Shown piece after piece: positions 8,265-15,041 of a DNA stretch of 18,732 nucleotides. Every line of letters begins with the position of its first letter. The stretch's first letter is position 1. Source of the DNA: 43-108 sp001915545 (GTDB taxonomy: Bacteria; Bacteroidota; Bacteroidia; Bacteroidales; Bacteroidaceae); assembly GCA_902491215.1 (NCBI GenBank), contig CABUGV010000052.1, positions 1-18,732 on the forward strand. The letters run 5' to 3'. A model generated the notes under the pieces. That model was not told where the DNA came from. It ran no database searches and worked only from the letters and a program-made list of their open reading frames with translations. A program made the position numbers and the translations under genes.

Positions 8265-9542
8265 TTATTGTTTACCTTTATTATATAATTTATTTTTAGT
8301 ATCTCTCACAATCTTGCCGAACATACGTTCCACCGACTTCAAACGGTTTTCTGGTCTCAGCAAGAGATGCACTGATGACTGCAACAGCAAAATCAATGCC
8401 ATAGGCAGAACCGCATTGTTGAAATCCTGCGGAATGACAGGCATTAGCAGTATAAACAGACATAATACTGCCACATTTACAGCATGCAGTACATCGCGCT
8501 TATGACGATTTGACCGATATACCATAAACGGAAGCCAAACAAGCGGCACTGGATTAAATATCATCACAAGCCAGTTTGAACCAACCGTAGGATGTATCGA
8601 GAAGAAGAACAGATATGCAACCAATATACCTGCCAATCCCTGAAGGCAGAGAAGCAGCACATCATATCCCCAGAAAATTCTTTTTGAAACAAGCTGAACT
8701 ACAAACAGCACAACACCGACTCCAAAGAAAATCCAAAAGAAAACCAAAGGAGAGACAGGAAACTGCCAATCATCTTCGGGAACAACTTCCACCGCAATTT
8801 CTTCCGACTTTACAACCGGCACGAGTTCACCTCTACCATCTATCTTTGCTGTTGCTCTCGAAAAGGCATCCATAAGATATGATGGTATGAACATCTGTTC
8901 ACGCTCATCCAGTTTTCTGTCAGCCTCGGCTCCCAAACAAAAATCAATGCCGAGTTCAACCCATGGACTTGGAGCCGTAAATTCATGCACAACCTGCCTG
9001 TATGTTTTGCGTTCCCATCGACAATCATAATTCAAACCGCCAGGAATGCTGCGCTCAATCATATCTCTTGCACGGGTCGTACAGTTATCATAAAAATAAT
9101 TGTAGCGATATATTCTATTCTCTGGCTTATAATTTTCGAACAAAATTCTGCAAAGCTCCATTTTTTCTGCATACGACATGTTCAGAACCTGTTCGTAAAC
9201 AGTTATTCCACGAGCTTTATACGAAGCCTTGAAATCTGTCCAATCCTGCAAACCAAGTTCATAATCCGTTTCGCCTTTTACAAAACGATATATAAAATTT
9301 TCTGATCTGAAATTGAACATTCCATAATTGAAAGCCAAATCCATGCCGGTAGTCTCATCTGTCACGTGTATGGCTGTATGGCCGAACAATGCATAAATTT
9401 CCTTGCCGGGATCACATGTCACCAAAGAGACACGTATACTGTCGCGAACCCTCCTTTCACCCGCGTTTTCAGCAGCACTGACAACGGAAGCAAAAGAAAA
9501 GAACATAACCAAAAACAATATGAAAAAATGCTTCAATTTCAT
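8265..9542 (-). CDS. Lnb/DUF4105-family exported membrane protein
   Basis: The protein has 425 residues from the ATG at 9542. The frame is open to 9647, but the consensus -7 promoter element (9564-9571) lies inside that extension and the signal peptide begins at this internal Met, so the shorter start is preferred. A signal peptide (cut near VSA-AE, residue 23) leads into a periplasmic DUF4105 domain (about 33-235) with FGHTAIHV (His55) and DNCTTRARD (Cys154). The His-first, Cys-later order is that of permuted papain-like (NlpC/LRAT-type) folds, so Cys154/His55 may be a catalytic pair; that is inference. The C-terminal part holds about five hydrophobic helices (near 264-286, 293-316, 325-343, 352-370, 377-395) and a basic tail. 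The substrate is unknown. It heads the run to the phosphatase-like gene and secA. Confidence 0.82.
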   Translation of the reverse strand: MKLKHFFILFLVMFFSFASVVSAAENAGERRVRDSIRVSLVTCDPGKEIYALFGHTAIHVTDETTGMDLAFNYGMFNFRSENFIYRFVKGETDYELGLQDWTDFKASYKARGITVYEQVLNMSYAEKMELCRILFENYKPENRIYRYNYFYDNCTTRARDMIERSIPGGLNYDCRWERKTYRQVVHEFTAPSPWVELGIDFCLGAEADRKLDEREQMFIPSYLMDAFSRATAKIDGRGELVPVVKSEEIAVEVVPEDDWQFPVSPLVFFWIFFGVGVVLFVVQLVSKRIFWGYDVLLLCLQGLAGILVAYLFFFSIHPTVGSNWLVMIFNPVPLVWLPFMVYRSNRHKRDVLHAVNVAVLCLFILLMPVIPQDFNNAVLPMALILLLQSSVHLLLRPENRLKSVERMFGKIVRDTKNKLYNKGKQ

Positions 9543-9563
9543 CGCGTTTGTTTTTACGAGGCA

Positions 9564-9571
9564 CAAACTTA
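9564..9571 (-). promoter_or_regulatory. -7 element for the DUF4105 gene
   Basis: TAAGTTTG on the minus strand matches TAnnTTTG exactly. The -33 TTTG is not well matched at 19-21 bases upstream. Transcription would start about 18 bases before the ATG at 9542. Confidence 0.55.
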
Positions 9572-9718
9572 CGTAAAAATGCTGGGAAAATCTAATAAAA
9601 ACACAAGAATAGATTCCCGAAAAGGACAAAATGCACCCCAACTGCAAATATACATATCAAAATAATTAATGTAGATGTTTCATTGCATACACAAAACAAA
9701 GACATAATGCATGGATAC

Positions 9719-9750
9719 AAAAAAAGATGCGGTGCTCATGGCACCGCATC
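9719..9750 (-). terminator. Terminator after rubrerythrin
   Basis: GATGCGGTGC (9726-9735) and GCACCGCATC (9741-9750) are perfect complements around a 5-base loop, followed on the minus strand by seven T (complement of 9719-9725). This is the clearest intrinsic terminator in the window. It lies 35 bases after the rubrerythrin stop. Confidence 0.92.
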
Positions 9751-9785
9751 CTGTTAATTTTAAAATTCAAACACCTGAATTTAAA

Positions 9786-10343
9786 TTATTTCTTGAAGTA
9801 ACGGTTGTAAAGTCCCTGGAAACCAGAACCGTGACGAGCTTCGTCTTTAGCCATTTCGTGAACAGTGTCGTGGATTGCGTCAAGACCAAGTTCCTTAGCC
9901 TTCTTAGCAATATCCATCTTGCCTGCACAAGCACCTTCCTCAGCCATCATACGCTTCTCAACGTTAGTCTTAGTATCCCAAACAACTTCACCGAGAAGTT
10001 CAGCGAACTTAGCTGCGTGCTCAGCCTCTTCCCAAGCATAACGCTTAAAAGCCTCTGCGATTTCTGGATAACCTTCGCGATCAGCCTGGCGTGACATAGC
10101 GAGGTACATACCAACTTCTGTGCACTCACCGTTGAAGTGGTCGTGAAGTCCCTGGAGAATGAACTCATCCTTTACTTCCTTTGCTACACCGATAACGTGT
10201 TCAGTTACAAAGTTAAGTCCTGCAGACTCCTCCTTGAGGATGAACTTTGAGCCTGGAACACCACACTGAGGGCACTTTTCTGGAGCAGAATCACCTTCAT
10301 GTACATAGCCGCAAACTGGGCAAACCCATTTCTTTGTTGTCAT
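9786..10343 (-). CDS. Reverse rubrerythrin (rubredoxin domain first)
   Basis: This is a non-haem iron peroxidase that reduces hydrogen peroxide to water in the cytoplasm of anaerobes. The 185-residue protein starts with a rubredoxin-type FeCys4 site (Cys8, Cys11, Cys24, Cys27 in CPVC and CPQC), followed by a ferritin-like di-iron domain: E73-CTE76, WEEAEH (104-109) and EMAKDEARH (163-171). Classical rubrerythrins carry the rubredoxin domain at the C-terminus; the N-terminal position and the CTEVGMYLAMSRQADREGYPEI signature identify the reverse type. It lies 63 bases after a PerR-type regulator in the same direction and ends at a strong terminator, which suggests peroxide control. It has its own possible promoter. 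Confidence 0.95.
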   Translation of the reverse strand: MTTKKWVCPVCGYVHEGDSAPEKCPQCGVPGSKFILKEESAGLNFVTEHVIGVAKEVKDEFILQGLHDHFNGECTEVGMYLAMSRQADREGYPEIAEAFKRYAWEEAEHAAKFAELLGEVVWDTKTNVEKRMMAEEGACAGKMDIAKKAKELGLDAIHDTVHEMAKDEARHGSGFQGLYNRYFKK

Positions 10344-10364
10344 AATCTTTCAGTTTTAAAAATT

Positions 10365-10397
10365 AAAAAATAAGTATTTACTTTCTATCTCTTCAAT
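10365..10397 (-). promoter_or_regulatory. Possible rubrerythrin promoter
   Basis: On the minus strand ATTG (complement of 10394-10397), 21 bases, then TATTTTTT (complement of 10365-10372): one mismatch in each element of TTTG / TAnnTTTG. It would start transcription about 20 bases before the rubrerythrin ATG. It overlaps only the intergenic space; no clear PerR box was found beside it. Confidence 0.45.
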
Positions 10398-10406
10398 CGG
10401 AATTCA

Positions 10407-10823
10407 TCACGACCCCGACTTTTCTTTACAATCCTTGCACACTCCTTTGTAATAGATGTGAACTTCAGAAACCACGTTTCCATCTATAACCTCAGGCTTG
10501 TGAAATATTGCTTCGTACCGCACATCCAGCAATTTGCCGCATTCCTTGCAAAGGAAGTGAGCATGTGGAGTTATGCGTTCATCCCACCGTACATTTTTCT
10601 CACATATTGTAAGCATCTGGATAGCTCCATGATCAGCAAACAATTTCAGAGTGTTGTACACAGTGGTTTTTGAAAGTGTCGGTATAGAACCGATGAGATC
10701 ATGGTAGATCACATCAACCGTCGGATGTGTATGATTGTTCATCATATAATCCATGATGGCTAGTCTTTGCATCGAAGGACTGATTCCAAATTCCAGCAGT
10801 TTATTCTTAGCTTCTGTATACAT
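10407..10823 (-). CDS. perR: PerR-type peroxide-sensing repressor (Fur family)
   Basis: The protein has 138 residues from the ATG at 10823. The frame continues upstream to 10877, but a consensus promoter (10848-10878) lies inside that extension and AAAAAGGAACG, a real Shine-Dalgarno site, precedes 10823. It has a winged-helix DNA-binding domain (about 1-80, with recognition segment STLSKTTVYNTL-like) and a dimerisation domain. The structural zinc site is Cys92, Cys95, Cys129, Cys132. The regulatory metal site aligns with B. subtilis PerR: His33, Asp81, His87, His89, Asp100. Asp100 (LLDVRY) matters because it is the PerR-type residue where Fur has Glu. Together with the peroxidase gene downstream this favours PerR over Fur or Zur. 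In the family, iron-catalysed His oxidation releases DNA. A PerR-like box lies upstream of the promoter. Confidence 0.9.
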   Translation of the reverse strand: MYTEAKNKLLEFGISPSMQRLAIMDYMMNNHTHPTVDVIYHDLIGSIPTLSKTTVYNTLKLFADHGAIQMLTICEKNVRWDERITPHAHFLCKECGKLLDVRYEAIFHKPEVIDGNVVSEVHIYYKGVCKDCKEKSGS

Positions 10824-10847
10824 GTACGTTCCTTTTTGATTACAGTG

Positions 10848-10878
10848 CAAATATATGGCTTTTATTTTTAACTCCAAA
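10848..10878 (-). promoter_or_regulatory. perR promoter (Bacteroidetes consensus)
   Basis: On the minus strand TTTG (complement of 10875-10878), 19 bases, then TATATTTG (complement of 10848-10855): exact in both elements. Transcription would start about 20 bases before the perR ATG. Confidence 0.82.
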
Positions 10879-10895
10879 ATAAAACGATAAAAAAA

Positions 10896-10910
10896 TTGTA
10901 ATCATTACAT
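10896..10910. promoter_or_regulatory. PerR-like operator box
   Basis: TTGTAATCATTACAT is a 7-1-7 sequence; the inner 13 bases TGTAATcATTACA are a perfect inverted repeat. It differs from the Bacillus PerR consensus TTATAATnATTATAA at three positions. It sits 17 bases upstream of the -33 element of the perR promoter, so autoregulation is likely. The distance leaves open whether it represses or acts through a second promoter. Confidence 0.7.
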
Positions 10911-10930
10911 ATTTTTCATCGTTTTCATAT

Positions 10931-10953
10931 AAAAACCACGCCATTTTTGCATG
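10931..10953 (-). terminator. Weak terminator candidate after atpG
   Basis: On the minus strand CATGC (complement of 10949-10953) can pair with GCGTG (complement of 10937-10941) including one G:T pair, followed by GTTTTTAT. The stem is only 5 bases, so part of the atp transcript may read on into perR. Confidence 0.3.
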
Positions 10954-10965
10954 CAATCAACTTAA

Positions 10966-11844
10966 TTACCTCATGGAACCGGCTACAATATCCAGAATTT
11001 CGTTTGTAATAGACTGCTGTCGTGACTTATTGTACATCACATTGAGTTCCTGAAGCAGATCGTTGGCATTATCGGTAGCCGTCTGCATGGCCAATGTTCT
11101 GGCACCATGCTCCGAAGCACAGCTGTCTAGCAGCACTGTGAATATTTTCAGCTTCATCACCTTCGGAAGCATCTCACATATTATATCGTCGGCAGAAGGT
11201 TCGAGTATATAGTCAGACGAAACAGGCACACCGTCATCGCCCGACAACAAATCAGACACAGCAAAAGGAAGGAAAGTTTCTCTTGTATATATCTGCTTTG
11301 CCATGCTCTTGAAATGATAATACAGCAATTCAACCTTATCTACCTTCTTGCTCTCATACATTTCCATAAGCGTCTGCGCCAGATGCGCAGCGCTTTCGTA
11401 GCAAGGTTTATCGCCGATCTCTACGAAGTCGTGATTGACGTTAAATGAATCTTCATCGATTTCATCAGCAACCTTGCGTCCTACAGGAAACACTGTAATG
11501 TGAGTCTTACCTACACTTTGCGAGTACTCTGCCAGAACCTCGTTCAAACGCTTTAGCATATTCACATTGAAACTTCCGCACAGACTCATGTTCGAAGCAA
11601 ACACTACTACAGCAACATTCTCTATGCCTCTTTCTTTTGAATAAGAGGAATCTGCAGAAGATGCCCCGGCTGCCAAAAGATGCGACAACATGCCGTACAT
11701 GCCTTGCTCGTATGGCAACATATTTTCTATGTCACGCTGTGCCTTGTGCAGTTTCGACGAAGCCACCATCTTCATCGCAGACGTAATCTTCTGGGTCTTG
11801 GTTACCGATATTATTCTGTTCCTAACTTCCTTGAGAGATGACAT
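10966..11844 (-). CDS. atpG: ATP synthase gamma subunit
   Basis: This is the central rotating shaft of F1, coupling the c-ring to the alpha3beta3 head. The 292 residues are full length. The N-terminal helix MSSLKEVRNRI through TQKITSAMKMVASSK and the C-terminal helix AMQTATDNANDLLQELN... form the antiparallel coiled coil, and the central Rossmann-like part lies between. It is the last gene of the operon, 36 bases after atpA, and is followed by only a weak terminator candidate. ATG at 11844. Confidence 0.97.
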   Translation of the reverse strand: MSSLKEVRNRIISVTKTQKITSAMKMVASSKLHKAQRDIENMLPYEQGMYGMLSHLLAAGASSADSSYSKERGIENVAVVVFASNMSLCGSFNVNMLKRLNEVLAEYSQSVGKTHITVFPVGRKVADEIDEDSFNVNHDFVEIGDKPCYESAAHLAQTLMEMYESKKVDKVELLYYHFKSMAKQIYTRETFLPFAVSDLLSGDDGVPVSSDYILEPSADDIICEMLPKVMKLKIFTVLLDSCASEHGARTLAMQTATDNANDLLQELNVMYNKSRQQSITNEILDIVAGSMR

Positions 11845-11880
11845 AAACTGTTATGCAAAATTGTTATTTTATATACAAAA

Positions 11881-13458
11881 TCAGAAATGCGAAGCCGCAT
11901 CCTTTGCAGCCTTTTCAATCTTGGCAGAAAGCTCATCATCAATCTGTCCTGACGACAAAGCATCCAGCACATCCTTATACTCGCTTCGCATGACTGTAAG
12001 GAATGTCTTTTCAAAATCATGCACGCTCTCCATAGGGATATCCTTCAGCAAACCATGTGTACCGCAATACAATATGGCAATCTGCTCACCTACAGGCATA
12101 GGAGTATACTGGGGCTGTACAAGAAGCAAGTTGTTCTTGCGTCCACGATCGATTGTCATAGCTGTCACAGGATCCATATCGCTGGAGAACTTCGAAAACG
12201 ACTCAAGCTCTCGATACTGCGCCTGGTCAATCTTAAGAGTACCGGCCACCTTCTTCATGCTCTTCACCTGAGCTGCACCTCCGACACGGCTGACGGAAAT
12301 ACCGACATTGATGGCAGGACGGAATCCGCTGTTGAACAAATCTGCATCGAGGAATATCTGACCGTCAGTGATAGAAATCACGTTGGTAGGAATATAAGCA
12401 GACACATCGCCCGCCTGGGTTTCAATGATAGGAAGAGCTGTAAGTGAACCGCCACCTTTCACGCGACCTACAAGCGACTTCGGCAGATCGTTCATTTTCT
12501 CTGCAACTTCCTGCTGAGAGATAATCTTCGCCGCACGTTCGAGAAGTCGGCTATGCAGATAGAACACGTCGCCAGGATATGCTTCACGTCCCGACGGGCG
12601 TCTCAGGATCAGCGACACCTCACGGTAAGCAACAGCCTGCTTCGACAAATCGTCGTAAACCACCAGGGCATGTCTGCCGGTGTCTCTGAAGAACTCTCCG
12701 ATGGCAGCTCCGGCAAAAGGAGCGAAATACTGCATGGCGGCAGGAGTTGCGGCCGGAGCGGCAACAACGATGGTGTATTTCAGTGCACCTTTAGCTCTCA
12801 AAGTGTTCACGAGCGATGCAACCGTAGAACCTTTCTGGCCGATTGCCACATAGATGCAATATATAGGATTGCCCGACTCGAAGTTTTCCCTCTGGTTTAT
12901 TATGGCATCAATCGCAATGGCCGTCTTTCCCGTTTGACGGTCCCCAATGATGAGCTCACGCTGACCTCGTCCGATAGGAATCATGGAATCGATAGACTTT
13001 ATTCCCGTCTGAAGAGGCTCACTTACAGGCTGTCTGTAAATGACTCCAGGAGCCTTTCTTTCCAAAGGCATCTCGAACTTCTCGCCTTCTATAGGTCCGA
13101 GTCCGTCAATCGGATTGCCCAACGGGTCGATTACACGTCCAAGCATAGCCTCGCTGACTTCTATGGATGCTATTCTTCCGGTACGCCTTACAACCATACC
13201 TTCCTTGACCTTTTCCGTAGGCCCAAGAAGCACTGCACCGACATTGTCTTCTTCCAGGTTCATGACAATGGCATTGACACCGTTGTCGAATTCCAGAAGT
13301 TCGTTGGCTCCAGCATTGTCAAGCCCGTATATGCGGACAACACCATCGCTTACCTGAAGAACAGTACCAAATTCTTCAAATTCAGCATTGCTCTTCAGCT
13401 CTTCAAGCTGTTTGAGCAACACCTCAGAAACTTCACTCGCTTTTATATTTTCTAGCAT
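11881..13458 (-). CDS. atpA: ATP synthase alpha subunit
   Basis: This is the non-catalytic nucleotide-binding subunit of F1. The 525 residues have the usual beta-barrel N-terminus, P-loop GDRQTGKT at 172-179, and the PAAMQYFAPF and ISVSRVGGAAQVKSMK segments typical of alpha. The C-terminal helical domain is complete. It is separated from atpH by 107 bases, the longest gap inside the operon; there is no terminator or consensus promoter in that gap that I can see. ATG at 13458; atpG follows after 36 bases. Confidence 0.98.
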   Translation of the reverse strand: MLENIKASEVSEVLLKQLEELKSNAEFEEFGTVLQVSDGVVRIYGLDNAGANELLEFDNGVNAIVMNLEEDNVGAVLLGPTEKVKEGMVVRRTGRIASIEVSEAMLGRVIDPLGNPIDGLGPIEGEKFEMPLERKAPGVIYRQPVSEPLQTGIKSIDSMIPIGRGQRELIIGDRQTGKTAIAIDAIINQRENFESGNPIYCIYVAIGQKGSTVASLVNTLRAKGALKYTIVVAAPAATPAAMQYFAPFAGAAIGEFFRDTGRHALVVYDDLSKQAVAYREVSLILRRPSGREAYPGDVFYLHSRLLERAAKIISQQEVAEKMNDLPKSLVGRVKGGGSLTALPIIETQAGDVSAYIPTNVISITDGQIFLDADLFNSGFRPAINVGISVSRVGGAAQVKSMKKVAGTLKIDQAQYRELESFSKFSSDMDPVTAMTIDRGRKNNLLLVQPQYTPMPVGEQIAILYCGTHGLLKDIPMESVHDFEKTFLTVMRSEYKDVLDALSSGQIDDELSAKIEKAAKDAASHF

Positions 13459-13565
13459 AAAAAAACCGTATTAAAGGATTTCAAACTCACAGATACGCAA
13501 AATAAGGATTTGTGCCGATATGCATACAAGAACAGAATTCCTGGCGCGCGTCCTTCAGACACACA

Positions 13566-14144
13566 TCAGGATATATCGGAACATCCCGTCAATATGTTCG
13601 CTGAATCAGAACCGGAAAGATTGCGCTCAAACTGCTGAAGCTGGCGTCTGACGCTTGAATCGAAGCATTTCGAACCGAGCTGCAGGATGAATCCACCGAT
13701 GATTTCTGGATCTACAACCTTATCAAACTCCACTTCGCCGTCTATGCCCGAATTGACAAGCCGACGCATCTTCTCCTCCACTTCACTGTCAACAGGAACA
13801 GCCGTAACGAACTTTAAAACATGAATATTTTTGCTGTCCCTGTAGAGGCTGATGTATGAAACAGCCACGAACTGCAGCATCTCTTCCTTCCTGTGCCGGT
13901 ACATCAATACGAGAAACCTTTTAGTTGACTCGCACAACGTACCGCCCGCGGCTACAGCAATAAGCTTCATACGACCGCTCCAGCTGATGGCAGGATTGAC
14001 CAAAGTTTCGCGCAAGCGCGGCAACTTTAGGAACACAGCTGATATGCTCTCCATTTCGCGGTACACCTCGTCCTCCACTCCCATCTTACAGGCATAGCTG
14101 TACAAGGCTTTTGCATATCGTGCAGAAATGATACCAATATTCAT
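13566..14144 (-). CDS. atpH: ATP synthase delta subunit (OSCP)
   Basis: It forms the peripheral stalk cap that joins the b subunits to the top of F1. The protein is 192 residues from the ATG at 14144 (MNIGIISARYAKALYSYA); an in-frame TTG at 14150 is a less likely start. The N-terminal six-helix bundle and the C-terminal IDGEVEFDKVVDPEIIGGFILQLG motif, with its conserved Gly-Gly-Phe, are those of the delta family. The gene begins 12 bases after the atpF stop. Confidence 0.94.
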   Translation of the reverse strand: MNIGIISARYAKALYSYACKMGVEDEVYREMESISAVFLKLPRLRETLVNPAISWSGRMKLIAVAAGGTLCESTKRFLVLMYRHRKEEMLQFVAVSYISLYRDSKNIHVLKFVTAVPVDSEVEEKMRRLVNSGIDGEVEFDKVVDPEIIGGFILQLGSKCFDSSVRRQLQQFERNLSGSDSANILTGCSDIS

Positions 14145-14156
14145 ATCCAATGCGTT

Positions 14157-14666
14157 TTACTGAGCCTTTTCCTTTGCTTTCTCATAATCATCAATCATGC
14201 TCTCGATGAGCTCCATCTGCTTGCTGTCGGTATCTATCTTCGATTTTACAATCTTTTCAGCCAACGTCACAGATAAAGCCACAACCTGCTTGCGGATATC
14301 CCTCACAGCAGATTCACGGTCATGCATAATCTGTCGCCTTGCATCCTCCACCATTCTGAAACTCTCTTCCTGAGCTTTCGTCTTAGCCTCGCTCAGGATT
14401 TCTGCTCCTGCATTTTCTGCCTCCTTGATTATACGGGCATGTTCGGCATAAGCCTCTTTCAGAATAGCAGCTGATTTTTCTTTGACAGACATCAATTCCT
14501 CACTGGCTTTCCTTGCCGACTCCAAAGACTCGTCAATATAGCACTTACGGTTCTCAACCATCTGGGTGATGACAGGGAAACCGTACTTGCAAAGTATGAC
14601 AAGCACTATGACAAAAGCCAGCAACATCCAGAAAACCAAACCACTATCTGGAAGCAGCAACGACAT
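14157..14666 (-). CDS. atpF: ATP synthase b subunit
   Basis: This is the peripheral stalk of Fo. The 169 residues comprise one N-terminal membrane helix (about 9-28, LVFWMLLAFVIVLVILCKYG) and then a long, charged alpha-helical, coiled-coil stretch (about 35-169) rich in Ala, Glu, Lys and Arg. A single b gene is present, which implies a homodimer. It follows atpE by 18 bases. Confidence 0.95.
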   Translation of the reverse strand: MSLLLPDSGLVFWMLLAFVIVLVILCKYGFPVITQMVENRKCYIDESLESARKASEELMSVKEKSAAILKEAYAEHARIIKEAENAGAEILSEAKTKAQEESFRMVEDARRQIMHDRESAVRDIRKQVVALSVTLAEKIVKSKIDTDSKQMELIESMIDDYEKAKEKAQ

Positions 14667-14684
14667 AGGCTAACTTATCTGTTT

Positions 14685-14939
14685 TTAAAATGAGCACAAA
14701 AGACAAACTATCACAGCGAAAAGTGCAACACCTTCAACCAGTGCTCCGATGATAATCATGTTAGAACGGATGTCCTTGGTGGCCTCCGGCTGACGTGCAA
14801 TGGCTTCCATGGCCGATGCACCAATTTTACCAATACCTATGCCTGCACCTATTGCGGCCAAACCTGCACCTATCGGTGCACCCAATTTTCCTAATTCCAG
14901 GCTAGCAGCCTGCAGTAATTCCAATGAAACCATAATCAT
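14685..14939 (-). CDS. atpE: ATP synthase c subunit
   Basis: This is the proteolipid that forms the rotor ring. From the ATG at 14939 it has 84 residues; a second ATG at 14933 would give 82 and suits the hydrophobic start (MVSLELLQAAS) equally well, and an upstream in-frame TTG is unlikely. Two membrane helices are joined by the polar loop ARQPEATKDIR, the family signature. Glu69 in LVEGVALFAVIV is the ion-carrying carboxylate. The residue after Glu is Gly where Na+-type rings have Ser or Thr, and helix 1 lacks the Na+-ligand Gln, so proton coupling is predicted. It follows atpB after about 100 bases, room for translation signals that raise c output; a PerR-like or promoter motif is absent there. 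Confidence 0.95.
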   Translation of the reverse strand: MIMVSLELLQAASLELGKLGAPIGAGLAAIGAGIGIGKIGASAMEAIARQPEATKDIRSNMIIIGALVEGVALFAVIVCLLCSF

Positions 14940-15041
14940 CAATTTTTTAATATTAGTACTTCATTTAATTCTATCGTATTGTATTATTATCTGTCCGAAG
15001 GCAGAACCATTACACAGCTCCACCTGCAGTCCATTGTGTTG

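Noticed and set aside
9543..9647. N-terminal extension of the DUF4105 frame by 35 residues
   Set aside because: A consensus -7 promoter element lies in it and a normal signal peptide starts at the internal ATG (9542).
10344..10406. PerR box in front of rubrerythrin
   Set aside because: The AAATA/TATTT symmetry at 10368-10380 matches the 7-1-7 consensus poorly and overlaps ordinary AT-rich promoter sequence.
10824..10877. N-terminal extension of perR by 18 residues
   Set aside because: The perR promoter elements occupy it, a Shine-Dalgarno site precedes 10823, and Fur-family alignment begins at the later Met.
12553..13455. 300-residue open frame on the plus strand, antisense to atpA
   Set aside because: It is a shadow of atpA; the composition (rich in Arg, Ser, His) and lack of domains argue against a protein.
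14145..14150. TTG start for atpH two codons upstream
   Set aside because: The ATG at 14144 fits the family N-terminus and needs no rare start codon.
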